Shown: positions 36,127 through 46,075 of the stretch, one piece after another | Layout: the number at the start of each line of letters is the position of its first letter | How positions within the stretch are numbered: the stretch's first letter is position 1 | Source: Mangrovicoccus sp049603835 | Lineage (GTDB): Bacteria; Pseudomonadota; Alphaproteobacteria; Rhodobacterales; Rhodobacteraceae | DNA length: 64,000 bases | Direction: 5' to 3' | NCBI GenBank assembly: GCA_049603835.1 | Contig: JBMYSZ010000003.1 | Span: forward strand, 186,001-250,000 | The notes under the pieces: model-generated | Database searches by the model: none | What the model saw: only the letters and a program-made list of their open reading frames with translations | Told to the model about the DNA's origin: nothing | Program-made: the position numbers and the translations under genes

Positions 36127-36734
36127 TGCGCAAACTGACCGAGAAAAAGATCTGCCTCGCCTCCCATAACAAGGGCAAGCTGCGGGAAATCGCGGCCCTG
36201 GTCGCCCCTTATGGGATCGAGGTTGTGTCCGCTGGCGATCTCGGGCTCGAAGAGCCTGACGAAACCGAAAACACTTTCGCCGGCAATGCCCGAATCAAAG
36301 CGCATTTCGCCGCAAAGGCCAGCGGCCTACCGGCCCTAAGCGATGATAGCGGCCTAGAGGTGGATGCTCTAGACGGTGCGCCCGGGGTTTATACCGCTGA
36401 TTGGGCCGAGACCCCAAATGGGCGGGATTTCCCTATGGCTATGCGCAAGGTCTGGGATCTGCTAGAGGCGAAAAACGCGCCGCATCCCCGGACCGCTCGG
36501 TTTTGCTGCACGCTTTGCATCGCTTGGCCCGACGGGCATGACGAAATCTTCGCCGGTCAAGTCCCCGGTCATCTAAGCTGGCCCATGCGCGGCGATCTGG
36601 GCTTCGGCTTTGATCCGATCTTTATCCCCGAAGGGTTTAATATCTCCTTTGGGGAAATGGACCCGGCCCAGAAACAAGCCATGAGCCACCGTGCCGATGC
36701 TTTTGCAAAGCTCAAGGCCAATGCCCTTGACTAA
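36126..36734 (+). CDS. rdgB: RdgB, non-canonical purine NTP pyrophosphatase
   Basis: A 202-residue Ham1-type enzyme that hydrolyses dITP, XTP and ITP to monophosphates, keeping deaminated purines out of DNA. LASHNKGKLREIAAL (about 10-24) binds the nucleotide, LSDDSGLEVDALDG near 75 has the catalytic Asp and GFGFDPIFIPEG is near 158. It overlaps rph by one base and hemW by 14 nt. Confidence 0.96.
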   Translation: MRKLTEKKICLASHNKGKLREIAALVAPYGIEVVSAGDLGLEEPDETENTFAGNARIKAHFAAKASGLPALSDDSGLEVDALDGAPGVYTADWAETPNGRDFPMAMRKVWDLLEAKNAPHPRTARFCCTLCIAWPDGHDEIFAGQVPGHLSWPMRGDLGFGFDPIFIPEGFNISFGEMDPAQKQAMSHRADAFAKLKANALD

Positions 36735-37887
36735 GCCCCAAGCCGAAGCCGTCACGGGCGGCTTTGGTCTCTATATCCACTGGCCGTTCTGTGCTGCGAA
36801 ATGCCCCTATTGCGATTTCAACTCGCATGTGGCGGCCAGCATCGATCACAAGCGCTGGCGCGCCGCCTATCTGGCCGAGCTGCGCCGCGCCGCTGCGGAA
36901 ACACCAGGCCGCCGCTTGGACACGATCTTTTTCGGAGGCGGTACACCAAGCCTTATGGCACCGGACACGGTCGCCGAGATCCTGGCAGAGACCCGCCGCC
37001 TCTGGCCACAAGACAGCCCCGAAATCACCCTAGAGGCCAACCCCACCTCCGTCGAAGCGGGCCGGTTCCAGGCCTTCTACCAGGCCGGGGTCAATCGCGT
37101 GTCTCTGGGCGTGCAATCCCTGCGCGATGACGACCTCAAACGCCTGGGCCGTTTGCATTCCGCAGCCGAGGCGATGCAGGCCTTCGCCTTAGCGCGCAAA
37201 TATTTCGACCGGGTCAGCTTTGATCTGATCTATGCCCGCCAGGACCAAACTGCCGCTGAATGGCGGGCTGAGTTGACCGAGGCGCTTAGCTATGCGGTAG
37301 ACCACCTGTCGCTGTATCAGCTCACCATTGAGCCCGGCACCGCCTTTGGCGCGCGGTTTGACAAGGGTGGTTTGCGGGGCCTGCCAAGCGAAGATCTCTC
37401 TGCTGATCTTTACGAACTCACCTGCGAGATCGCGGATGCGGCGGGGTTTTCGGCCTATGAAGTCTCCAATTATGCCCGCCCCGGCGCCGAGGCGCGCCAC
37501 AACCTGATTTATTGGCGTGCAGGTGATTGGGTCGGTATCGGGCCTGGGGCCCATGGCCGCCTCAGCCTAAAGGGGCAGCGCCTGGCCACGGATACGGCGC
37601 TGGACCCGGCGGCTTGGCTGAAAGCAGCGGAGGCCGGTACAGGCGAAGACAGCCGCCGCGCGCTGAGCCTAGATGAGCAAGCCGATGAATATTTGATGAT
37701 GTCCCTGCGCCTGAGCGAAGGCACATCCCTGCCCCGGCTGGCCCAGCTCGGCCGTCAGATTGACAAGGCCAAGCTGCTTGATCTCGCTGAAATGAAGCTA
37801 ATTGAGTTGGATGCAGACCGGATCCGTGCAACTCTACAGGGGCGGCTCTTGCTCAATGAAGTGTTAAGGCAACTCATGGTGTTCTAA
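36721..37887 (+). CDS. hemW: HemW, radical SAM heme chaperone
   Basis: A 388-residue HemW. The radical SAM cluster ligands are C24, C28 and C31 in FCAAKCPYCDF (CX3CX2C); FFGGGTPSLM follows and HNLIYWRAGDWVGIGPGAHG (near 265) is the family's conserved block. HemW binds heme and delivers it to respiratory enzymes; it lacks the extra cysteine pattern of coproporphyrinogen dehydrogenase HemN, with which it is often confused. ATG at 36721 overlaps rdgB by 14 nt; a frame from 36691 is less likely. Confidence 0.92.
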   Translation: MPLTKPQAEAVTGGFGLYIHWPFCAAKCPYCDFNSHVAASIDHKRWRAAYLAELRRAAAETPGRRLDTIFFGGGTPSLMAPDTVAEILAETRRLWPQDSPEITLEANPTSVEAGRFQAFYQAGVNRVSLGVQSLRDDDLKRLGRLHSAAEAMQAFALARKYFDRVSFDLIYARQDQTAAEWRAELTEALSYAVDHLSLYQLTIEPGTAFGARFDKGGLRGLPSEDLSADLYELTCEIADAAGFSAYEVSNYARPGAEARHNLIYWRAGDWVGIGPGAHGRLSLKGQRLATDTALDPAAWLKAAEAGTGEDSRRALSLDEQADEYLMMSLRLSEGTSLPRLAQLGRQIDKAKLLDLAEMKLIELDADRIRATLQGRLLLNEVLRQLMVF

Positions 37888-37890
37888 GCT

Positions 37891-38244
37891 ATGCGGATCT
37901 TGTGGCTCTCTTTCGGTATTCTCACCATGGGGCTTGGCCTCTTGGGGGCCATCCTGCCGCTGCTTCCAACGGTGCCGTTTTTCCTGCTGGCCACATTCTG
38001 CTTTGCCCGGTCTTCGCCAAGGCTGCATGAATGGCTGATCACCCATCCCACTTATGGCGGCCATATCCGCGCCTGGCAAAGCTCGGGCGCTATCCGACCC
38101 GCCGCCAAACGCGTTGCCACCCTCTCGATCGGCGTAGCGTTCCTGATTTCGGTGATTTTAGGAGTGGGCCCAAAGATCTTGGTCATTCAGGCTTTGGTGC
38201 TGGGCGCGGTCTTAGTCTTTCTCTGGACCCGCCCAGACCAATAA
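37891..38244 (+). CDS. DUF454 (YbaN-like) membrane protein
   Basis: A 117-residue inner-membrane protein with two clear hydrophobic regions at about 4-40 and 80-110. LGAILPLLPTVPFFLLATFCFARSSPRLHEWL contains the Pro-rich segment and F/C-ARSSPR motif of DUF454. Function is not established for the family. It follows hemW by 3 nt and converges on parB with 2 nt between, ending the rph operon. Confidence 0.85.
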   Translation: MRILWLSFGILTMGLGLLGAILPLLPTVPFFLLATFCFARSSPRLHEWLITHPTYGGHIRAWQSSGAIRPAAKRVATLSIGVAFLISVILGVGPKILVIQALVLGAVLVFLWTRPDQ

Positions 38245-38246
38245 AC

Positions 38247-39125
38247 TTACTTCAAGCTCAGGATCTGGCACAGCGTATCCAGATCATCGAGGGTCTTATA
38301 ATTGATCACCAGCTTGCCCGCTTCACTGCCGGCCTTGTGATCCACCGTGACCTTCATCCCCAAAACCGCTGTTAGATCCTGCTCTAGCGCGCGGGTATCT
38401 GGGTCTTTCTCCGCCGCAGCAGAGCCCGGCTTTGCCCCTGGGGCAGGTTTTGGACCCTTGGCCAGCTTTTCGGTTTCGCGAACGGACAAGCCCTCGGCCA
38501 CAACCTTTTGTGCCATCCCAACCGGATCATCGGTCGTGATCAAAGCCCGCGCATGCCCCGCGCTCAGATCGCCATTGCGCACCAGGATCAGCACATCATC
38601 GGGCAGCTGCAACAAACGCAGCAAATTCGCCAAATAGCTGCGAGATTTGCCCAAAGCCTCGGCCAGCCGTTCCTGGGTATGGCCGAATTTATCCATGAGC
38701 TGGCGATAGCCCATGGCCTCTTCCACGGGATTCAGATCCGCACGTTGGACATTCTCGATAATCGCGATTTCCAGAACTTCCGTCTCGGAATAGTCTCGGA
38801 TCAGGACCGGAACCGTATGCAGCTGCGCCCGCTGCGCCGCGCGCCACCGCCGTTCCCCAGCCACGATTTGATAGAGCGGATCCCCAGACGGGTTTGGCCG
38901 CACGATCAATGGCTGCAAAATCCCCTTTTCGCGGATCGACGCGGCCAGATCTGCCAGATCTTCTTCGACAAAGCTTCGTCGCGGCTGATCAGGGTTCGGC
39001 GCCACATTTTCAATAGGCACCTCTGTATCGGCCTTAACCGGCGTCTCCGTCGGCTCTGGCGTTGCCACATCGGCCATCAAAGCTGACAGCCCTCTCCCCA
39101 ATCCGCGCTTATTTTTTTCGAGCAA
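38247..39125 (-). CDS. parB: ParB, chromosome partition protein
   Basis: A 292-residue CTPase that loads on parS and spreads to build the partition complex. GLGRGLSAL at the start is the ParA-contact peptide; LQPLIVRP, AGERRWRAAQ (the GERR CTP box, near 85) and ENVQRADLNPVEEA follow, then the helix-turn-helix (LAEALGKSRSYLANLLRLL) and a C-terminal dimer domain. The TTG start at 39125 has GAGG 8 nt upstream and is 10 nt after parA's stop. Its target sites lie 1-3.3 kb away. Confidence 0.95.
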   Translation of the reverse strand: MLEKNKRGLGRGLSALMADVATPEPTETPVKADTEVPIENVAPNPDQPRRSFVEEDLADLAASIREKGILQPLIVRPNPSGDPLYQIVAGERRWRAAQRAQLHTVPVLIRDYSETEVLEIAIIENVQRADLNPVEEAMGYRQLMDKFGHTQERLAEALGKSRSYLANLLRLLQLPDDVLILVRNGDLSAGHARALITTDDPVGMAQKVVAEGLSVRETEKLAKGPKPAPGAKPGSAAAEKDPDTRALEQDLTAVLGMKVTVDHKAGSEAGKLVINYKTLDDLDTLCQILSLK

Positions 39126-39135
39126 TGTGTGATCC

Positions 39136-39957
39136 TCAGCTCATGACTGTTTGAGAGTCATAGCGCGCCATCATCTCTGCTGCCAAGGCTTTGTAGGCCT
39201 GCGCGCCCTTAGAATTCGGGTCATAATCCAAAACTGGCACCGCAAAAGACGGCGCTTCGCTGACCCGGACATTGCGCGGCACGATAGTATCGAACACCAA
39301 TTCCCCCAAAGTTTGCCGCGCATCGGCTTCTACCTGCTGCGCCAAACGGTTCCGCGTGTCATGCATGGTCAGCAAGACACCCTCGATCCGCAGATCCCGG
39401 TTCGCGGATTGGCGAATTTCGCGGATCGTCAGCATCAGCTGCGACAGACCTTCGAGCGCGAAAAACTCGCTTTGCAACGGGATTAGAATGGAATTCGCAG
39501 CCACCATCGCATTGACGGTCAAAAGATTAAGCGAGGGCGGGCAATCGATCAGCACGAAATCCAGGTTCAGATCTTTCACCGCCGGAGCGGCCAGCGCCTC
39601 GCGCAACAAAAAGCTGCGCCGTTCATTGGCCACCAGTTCGATATCAGCGGAGCTAAGATCCGTCGTTGCCGGGGCAATAATGATGCCCTCAAACTCAGTG
39701 CGCTGAAAAATTTCGACGATCGGACGATCTTCGAGCAGCATATCATAAGTGGACAGGCTGCGAGATTCCGCGTCGATGCCCATCCCGGTGGAGGCATTCC
39801 CCTGGGGGTCCAGATCAATGATCAAAATGCTATGGCCCTGTTTGGCCAAAGCTGCAGCAAGATTGATGGTGGTGGTGGTCTTACCCACCCCGCCTTTTTG
39901 GTTGGCAATAGCAATGACTCGGGGCTTGGAAAACTCAGGCACGGCGCGGATGTCCAA
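39136..39957 (-). CDS. parA: ParA, chromosome partition ATPase
   Basis: A 273-residue Walker-type ATPase that drives origin segregation with ParB. Deviant Walker A KGGVGKTT is at 21-28 with signature Lys, and IIDLDPQGNAS and LIDCPPSLNLLT follow. The TTG at 39957 is the outer start; a GTG at 39942 would remove five residues and I cannot choose firmly, since neither has a strong Shine-Dalgarno. It overlaps the end of rsmG by about 23 nt with the outer start. Confidence 0.95.
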   Translation of the reverse strand: MDIRAVPEFSKPRVIAIANQKGGVGKTTTTINLAAALAKQGHSILIIDLDPQGNASTGMGIDAESRSLSTYDMLLEDRPIVEIFQRTEFEGIIIAPATTDLSSADIELVANERRSFLLREALAAPAVKDLNLDFVLIDCPPSLNLLTVNAMVAANSILIPLQSEFFALEGLSQLMLTIREIRQSANRDLRIEGVLLTMHDTRNRLAQQVEADARQTLGELVFDTIVPRNVRVSEAPSFAVPVLDYDPNSKGAQAYKALAAEMMARYDSQTVMS

Positions 39958-40543
39958 TTTCTAAGATGACGGCTTCGGGATCCGTTTTACTCGGATGAGC
40001 CTGACACGGGAAAGACCATTCCGCCTGCGCCGCCCCAATCTCCTGTTGATAACGTCGCCCTTTTGGGAAAAGCGCCACACCACCCGGCAAAAGATGGCGT
40101 TCTGCATAAGATAACAGCTGCGGCAGAGGCGCGAGCGCACGGGCGGATAGGCCTTGCACCCCAAGCGGCGGGATGGATTCTATCCGCGCATCGAGAACTT
40201 TGACCCGTAGATTTGTTTCACGTGAAACAGTGCGGAGGAAAGTTGCCTTACGCTGATCGCTCTCGACTAAGGTGATTTCCATTTGAGGCTGCGTTTCCGC
40301 CGCCCAAATTGCGATCACAAGGCCGGGAAACCCCCCGCCGGATCCGAAATCAGCCCAGCTGGCTAAGTTAGCCGGGACGAGGTCTGTTACCTGCCAGGAA
40401 TCCAAAATATGGCGTTCTTTGACATGGGGCAGATCTAGCTTTGAGACCAAATTGATCTTTGGATTCCATTTCGCCACAAGCGCGGCGTAAATTTCCAAAC
40501 GCTCCGCTGTTTCACGTGAAACATCTTCGATTTGCAGCGTCAT
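39935..40543 (-). CDS. rsmG: RsmG, 16S rRNA m7G527 methyltransferase
   Basis: A 202-residue SAM methyltransferase (GidB) modifying G527 of 16S rRNA. NPKINLVSKLD and HILDSW (about 27-47), then ADFGSGGGFPGLVIAI (SAM loop, about 64-80), are typical. Two perfect parS sites lie inside it, both encoding VSRET: residues 8-12 and again near residue 106. So the coding sequence is constrained by partition sites. ATG overlaps the mnmG stop as ATGA. Confidence 0.95.
   Translation of the reverse strand: MTLQIEDVSRETAERLEIYAALVAKWNPKINLVSKLDLPHVKERHILDSWQVTDLVPANLASWADFGSGGGFPGLVIAIWAAETQPQMEITLVESDQRKATFLRTVSRETNLRVKVLDARIESIPPLGVQGLSARALAPLPQLLSYAERHLLPGGVALFPKGRRYQQEIGAAQAEWSFPCQAHPSKTDPEAVILEIGHPRRA
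40214..40229. other. parS site 1
   Basis: Perfect 16-bp palindrome TGTTTCACGTGAAACA within rsmG, read there as Val-Ser-Arg-Glu-Thr. Binding and CTP-dependent loading site for ParB. Confidence 0.93.
40508..40523. other. parS site 2
   Basis: Perfect TGTTTCACGTGAAACA near the 5' end of rsmG, 294 bp (start to start) from site 1 and again in the Val-Ser-Arg-Glu-Thr frame. Confidence 0.93.
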
Positions 40544-42426
40544 GCAGATTTAGCCCCAGCAAGACGCCGCAAATGCGCAACCAAAACCAGCAAAGCCGCA
40601 GGTGTCATCCCTTCGATCCGCCCGGCCTGAGCAATGGTCCGGGGCCGTTCCCGCTCTAGCTTGGAGCGCAGCTCATTCGACAGGCTAGAAATCGCGCTAA
40701 AGGAAAAATCCTCTGGGATAACCGTTTGCTCCTCTTTTTGCAGCGTTTCCACATCCCGCTGCTGGCGCTCCATATATTGCGCATAAAGCGCATCGCGGCA
40801 AAGCTGGGTTTGGATATCCGGCGCCACAGTCGCGAATTCCGGGACCAAAGGCAGAATCTTATCTGGCGTCATATTGGGGAATGCCAGAACATCATAAGCC
40901 GTGCGGCGCGCGCCGTCTTGAGCCACAGAAATCCCCGCTGAGGCGAGGTCTTTGGGACTCCAGCGCTCTGCCTCTAGAATGGCCTTACCCGCCTCCAGCG
41001 CATCAATTTTCGCGCCATAGACCGCTTTGCGCGTCTCGCCTACACAGCCAAGCTCTAATCCGAGAGCGGTCAAACGCTGATCCGCATTATCGGCCCGCAG
41101 GCTAAGCCGGAATTCAGCCCGAGAAGTAAACATTCGGTAAGGCTCTGCCACGCCCCGCGAGGTTAGATCATCGATCATCACCCCAATATAAGAAGTCGCG
41201 CGTTGGAAATGCAGCGGCCCGGTCTCTTGGCTGGCCAAAGCCGCGTTCAACCCTGCGACCAAACCCTGCGCCGCCGCCTCTTCATAGCCTGTCGTGCCGT
41301 TGATCTGTCCGGCCAGATAAAGGCCGGGACAGGCGCGGACCTCCAGACCCAAGCTCAGCGCTCGCGGATCTACATAATCATACTCAATCGCATAGCCCGG
41401 CTGCAGGATTATCGCCTGCTCAAGACCTGCGATGGAGCGCACATAATCCAGCTGCACATCTTCAGGGAGCGAGGTGGAAATCCCGTTTGGATAGACCGTG
41501 TGATCATCCAGGCCTTCGGGCTCTAGAAAGATCTGATGCGAGGTTTTATCGGCGAAACGGACGATTTTATCTTCGATTGAGGGGCAATAGCGCGGCCCCA
41601 CCCCTTCGATATGCCCGCCATACATCGCCGAGCGATCCAAATTATCACGGATGATCTGATGGGTTTTTTCATTGGTATGGGTAATGCCGCAGGAAATTTG
41701 CCGGGCTTCCGGAGTGCGGTTCAGGAAGGAAAACATCACCGGTTCGTCATCACCGGGCTGCATGTCGAAACTGTCCCAATCCAAGCTCCGCCCATCTAGA
41801 CGCGGCGGCGTTCCGGTTTTCAGGCGCCCGATGGGTAGGTCCATGTCTTTCAGGCGCTCTGCCAGGCGAATAGCGGGCGCCTCCCCCATCCGGCCTGCGG
41901 AATGGGATTTATCGCCAATATGAACGACACCGCGTAGGAAAGTGCCGGTTGTCAGCACCACAGCCTGCGCTTTGATCCGTTGATCAGAGCCCAAGACAAC
42001 CCCTGCAGCGCGGCCTTGCTCCATAATCAGATCGGTCACTTCCCCTTCGAGAATGGTTAGATTTGGGGTTGCTGCGAGCTCTGCCTGCATAGCTTGGCGA
42101 TAAATAGCACGGTCTTGTTGCGCGCGCGGGCCTTGGACCGCCGGACCTTTGCGGCGATTGAGCAAGCGAAACTGGATCCCAGCCTTATCCGCGATCCGCC
42201 CCATAATTCCGTCCAAGGCGTCGATTTCACGAACCAAATGGCCCTTTCCCAAGCCGCCAATCGCCGGATTACAGGACATTACCCCGATTGAGTCAGCTTT
42301 GAGCGTGACCAAGACCGTTTTCGCACCTTGCCGTGCGGAGGTCGCTGCGGCTTCGCATCCCGCATGACCTCCGCCAACAATGATCACGTCAAAATTCGTC
42401 TCTGCTGTCTGTTTCACGTGAAACAT
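40540..42426 (-). CDS. mnmG: MnmG, tRNA U34 carboxymethylaminomethyl enzyme, FAD subunit
   Basis: A 628-residue FAD/NADH protein (GidA) that with MnmE makes cmnm5U34 in tRNAs. The dinucleotide loop is IIVGGGHAGCEAA (about 15-27), followed by SCNPAIGGLGKGHLVREIDALDG and GPAVQGPRAQQDR; GEGPRYCPS-like GVGPRYCPSIEDKIVRF sits in the middle. The first codons ATG TTT CAC GTG AAA are part of a parS palindrome, so the N-terminal Met-Phe-His-Val-Lys is shaped by it. mnmE lies 2 nt upstream in the same operon. Confidence 0.97.
   Translation of the reverse strand: MFHVKQTAETNFDVIIVGGGHAGCEAAATSARQGAKTVLVTLKADSIGVMSCNPAIGGLGKGHLVREIDALDGIMGRIADKAGIQFRLLNRRKGPAVQGPRAQQDRAIYRQAMQAELAATPNLTILEGEVTDLIMEQGRAAGVVLGSDQRIKAQAVVLTTGTFLRGVVHIGDKSHSAGRMGEAPAIRLAERLKDMDLPIGRLKTGTPPRLDGRSLDWDSFDMQPGDDEPVMFSFLNRTPEARQISCGITHTNEKTHQIIRDNLDRSAMYGGHIEGVGPRYCPSIEDKIVRFADKTSHQIFLEPEGLDDHTVYPNGISTSLPEDVQLDYVRSIAGLEQAIILQPGYAIEYDYVDPRALSLGLEVRACPGLYLAGQINGTTGYEEAAAQGLVAGLNAALASQETGPLHFQRATSYIGVMIDDLTSRGVAEPYRMFTSRAEFRLSLRADNADQRLTALGLELGCVGETRKAVYGAKIDALEAGKAILEAERWSPKDLASAGISVAQDGARRTAYDVLAFPNMTPDKILPLVPEFATVAPDIQTQLCRDALYAQYMERQQRDVETLQKEEQTVIPEDFSFSAISSLSNELRSKLERERPRTIAQAGRIEGMTPAALLVLVAHLRRLAGAKSA
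42410..42425. other. parS site 3, overlapping the mnmG start codon
   Basis: Perfect TGTTTCACGTGAAACA. The mnmG ATG (42424-42426) shares two bases with it, so ParB bound here would cover the translation start region and the mnmE-mnmG junction in DNA. Confidence 0.93.
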
Positions 42427-42428
42427 CC

Positions 42429-43724
42429 CTATTTCCCGAGACAGAAGTTCAAGAAAACTTCGTCCAAAATATCTTCGGTCGTTACCTTGCCCACCAGAGC
42501 GTCAAGATGATCAATTGCCCGGCGCAGCCATTCTGATGTCAGCTCTGCCCGCTCTGAGCCTCCAGCCAGCTCATCAAGAGCTCTGGCCAAATCCGCTTGG
42601 GCCGCCTCAATCGCGCGGAGATGGCGGTCTTGCACCGCAGAGCCCGCCTGCCCTGCCATCGCCTCTAGGCGAGTCGAGAGCTTGTCCAATAGCATATCTA
42701 CACCAGCCCCGGTAAGACCCGAAACGCCTTCGGAACTTCCGGTCAAGTCCACCTTAGCTCGCAGCACCAAATCACCATCGCGCGGCTCTAATCCTGACGG
42801 CATGCCTCGCGCATCGATCAAGATCACACGGATATCTGCGCTATCGGCCCGTGCCTGAGCCCGCTCGACGCCCAAAGCCTCAACCTTATCGGTTGTGGCG
42901 CGCAAACCGGCTGTGTCGATAAAGGTCACGGGCAGGCCTTTGAGGTCAATCCGAACCTCAATCACATCGCGCGTGGTGCCCGCAATGTCAGAGGTAATCG
43001 CCACATCGCGCCCCGCCAGCGTGTTGAGCAAAGTGGATTTTCCCACATTTGGATGGCCAAGGATCGCAATTTGAAATCCATCGCGCACCCGCTCGGCGCT
43101 GCTATAGCCGCGAATTTGCTGGGCCAGCCCCTGCCCCACGCGATTCAAGCGAAGCTGCACCTCGGGGGAGACATCTTCGGGAACTTCTTCATCGGCGAAA
43201 TCTATCGTCGCTTCCAAAAGCGCTAGCGCATGGACCAAATCTGCGCGCCAGTCGGCGGTAAGCTGCGACAAAGCCCCGGTCATCAAAGCCATGGCCTGAC
43301 GCCGCTGCGCTTCGGTTTCTGCGTTGATGAGATCAGCGAGGCCCTCGACCTCTGTCACGTCAAGCCGCCCGTGATCCAGCGCCCGGCGGGTGAATTCGCC
43401 CGGCTCGGCAATCCTCAGCCCGGAAATATCGCCCAAAGCCCGCATCACCGCCGATTGCACCGCGCGGCTGCCATGGATCTGAAATTCTGCGACGGGTTCC
43501 CCGGTGAAAGAGCTGCCAGCCTCGAATACCAGGACCAGCGCCTTATCTAGCAAATCGCCGCTAGCATCACGAAGGGAGAGAAGAGCAGCGCGCCGGGATT
43601 CCGGCACCCGGCCCGCCAAGGTTTTTACTGCGTCAAAAGCCTGTGGCCCCGAAACGCGGATGATGGCAACGCCCGCCTTCCCCGCCCCGGTGGCCACGGC
43701 GAAGATCGTGTCGTTGCCAGCCAT
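42429..43724 (-). CDS. mnmE: MnmE, tRNA U34 modification GTPase
   Basis: A 431-residue GTPase partner of MnmG. The N-terminal folate-binding domain has DTIFAVATGAGKAGVAIIRVSG; the G domain starts with GHPNVGKSTLLN (near 219), followed by DIAGTTRD and DTAGLR; the C-terminal FCLGK is the invariant end that includes the catalytic-region Cys. It ends 2 nt before mnmG and starts 4 nt after the rho stop, so rho, mnmE, mnmG, rsmG, parA and parB are close to one transcription block. Confidence 0.96.
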   Translation of the reverse strand: MAGNDTIFAVATGAGKAGVAIIRVSGPQAFDAVKTLAGRVPESRRAALLSLRDASGDLLDKALVLVFEAGSSFTGEPVAEFQIHGSRAVQSAVMRALGDISGLRIAEPGEFTRRALDHGRLDVTEVEGLADLINAETEAQRRQAMALMTGALSQLTADWRADLVHALALLEATIDFADEEVPEDVSPEVQLRLNRVGQGLAQQIRGYSSAERVRDGFQIAILGHPNVGKSTLLNTLAGRDVAITSDIAGTTRDVIEVRIDLKGLPVTFIDTAGLRATTDKVEALGVERAQARADSADIRVILIDARGMPSGLEPRDGDLVLRAKVDLTGSSEGVSGLTGAGVDMLLDKLSTRLEAMAGQAGSAVQDRHLRAIEAAQADLARALDELAGGSERAELTSEWLRRAIDHLDALVGKVTTEDILDEVFLNFCLGK

Positions 43725-43728
43725 GTTT

Positions 43729-45000
<1,272 letters not shown>

Positions 45001-45080
45001 AATGGGAATAGATCTCTGGCGCCAGGACTGGAGCACTATGTCATGATATAGGGAAGACGACCGAAGGACATCGGTGCGCC

Positions 45081-45109
45081 CATCTAGCCGCATATGGCTG
45101 CGCTGTCAA
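45081..45109 (-). promoter_or_regulatory. Probable sigma-70 promoter of rho
   Basis: On the minus strand, a perfect -35 TTGACA (45104-45109) is followed after 17 nt by TAGATG (45081-45086), a weak -10. This would give a leader of roughly 75 nt before the rho ATG. The surrounding 220-nt hemJ-rho gap holds no gene. Confidence 0.45.
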
Positions 45110-45220
45110 TATTTGTGATATTTCGCGACTTCGCTCGTATAGGGGGTCGTGGTCCTCGACTGGAAATCGCCAAATTCCCAGCCCGACGAATATGCGCTGC
45201 TGAGGGAGCCGTAGAAGGTC

Positions 45221-45676
45221 TTAGAATGGTCGCGCGATCACAGCGATCACGATCACCACCATAAACAGCGTCGGAAGCTCATTCATCATCCGATATTGTC
45301 GTCCGCTATGGGTATTTTCGCCTTTCTGGAAATCTTTGCGCCGCCAAGCCAGCCAATGATGAAACCAGGTCATTCCCAGCACCGCTGCCGCCTTTGCCCA
45401 AGGCCAAACCGCCGTCCAATCGATAATTCCTGGGGTAAAGACCAGTGCGAGGCCAAAAACCCATGTGGAAACCATCGCCGGATTCATGATCAGGCGTAGC
45501 AGCTTATATTCCATGGTTTGAAACAGCTCGTCGGTGTCAGAGCCCTGGGCGACTTTTTCTGTGTGATAGACAAACAGCCTGGGCAAATAGAAGAGCCCAG
45601 CCATCCAGGCCAAGACTGACATGACATGGAAAGATTTCGTCCATGGATAAGCGGCTGACAGAAAGTCCCAGATCAT
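45221..45676 (-). CDS. hemJ: HemJ, protoporphyrinogen IX oxidase
   Basis: A 151-residue membrane enzyme of the HemJ family (UPF0093), which oxidises protoporphyrinogen IX to protoporphyrin IX in heme synthesis in bacteria lacking HemG/HemY. SFHVMSVLAWMAGLFYLPRLFVYH (about 15-38) carries the conserved His and Arg; LLRLIMNPAMVSTWVFGL, WAKAAAVLGMTWFHHWL and NELPTLFMVVIVIAV give four membrane helices. It borders the putative replication origin and points away from it. Confidence 0.9.
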   Translation of the reverse strand: MIWDFLSAAYPWTKSFHVMSVLAWMAGLFYLPRLFVYHTEKVAQGSDTDELFQTMEYKLLRLIMNPAMVSTWVFGLALVFTPGIIDWTAVWPWAKAAAVLGMTWFHHWLAWRRKDFQKGENTHSGRQYRMMNELPTLFMVVIVIAVIARPF

Positions 45677-45706
45677 AGCGTTTCTCCGACAAAGGCCCGA
45701 GCATTC

Positions 45707-45728
45707 TATTAATAATTATATAATTTAA
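45707..45728. other. A/T-only tract, candidate unwinding element
   Basis: Twenty-two consecutive A/T bases including TATAAT on the complementary strand. It could be the duplex-unwinding element of the origin and may also serve as the -10 region of a hemJ promoter; no good -35 was found. Confidence 0.5.
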
Positions 45729-45807
45729 GAAAGGTTGATGATGTATTAGGGGCTGTGGATTGTGGGGATTATGCCGATATCCCAAGACAGGACGACTGAG
45801 GATAGAA

Positions 45808-45822
45808 TTAACCATTCGTTAA
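45808..45822. promoter_or_regulatory. CtrA-type binding site 1
   Basis: TTAA-CCATTCG-TTAA followed by C, the full TTAA-N7-TTAAC pattern recognised by the cell-cycle regulator CtrA. Its left half is TTAACCAT, the Caulobacter half-site consensus. Confidence 0.7.
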
Positions 45823-45869
45823 CGATTCACGGGTCTAATTCGAAAAAATCGTTAAAAAACAATGAACTA

Positions 45870-45884
45870 TTAACGAAGTATTAA
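45870..45884. promoter_or_regulatory. CtrA-type binding site 2
   Basis: TTAA-CGAAGTA-TTAA with the exact 7-base spacing, 62 bp from site 1 and 10 bp from the perfect DnaA box. A bound CtrA could hinder DnaA here, as in Caulobacter. Confidence 0.65.
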
Positions 45885-45893
45885 TTAATTCCC

Positions 45894-45902
45894 TGTGGAT
45901 AA
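45894..45902 (-). other. DnaA box, perfect consensus
   Basis: TGTGGATAA on the + strand, the complement of TTATCCACA. The strongest DnaA site in the putative origin. Confidence 0.85.
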
Positions 45903-45941
45903 ATCTGGGAAAACTGAGGAACAAAGAAAATCGTCCCCAGC

Positions 45942-45950
45942 TGGGGATAA
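45942..45950 (-). other. DnaA box, one mismatch
   Basis: TGGGGATAA, differing from TGTGGATAA at one base, same orientation as the perfect box and 48 bp from it. Confidence 0.55.
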
Positions 45951-46075
45951 CATCATCCACTTGGGATATTCTGTTTATGTCTGCGGTGTAACTGACCTGA
46001 AATTTTGGGTTCTCCTCTCGCCTTTCCCCTTTCACGGATGTTACCAGCAAGTCATGCCCCGTGATGTCCCAAGAG

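Noticed and set aside
40041..40052. TGTTGATAA, a one-mismatch DnaA-box-like sequence
   Set aside because: A single isolated match inside the rsmG coding region; no cluster, so probably chance.
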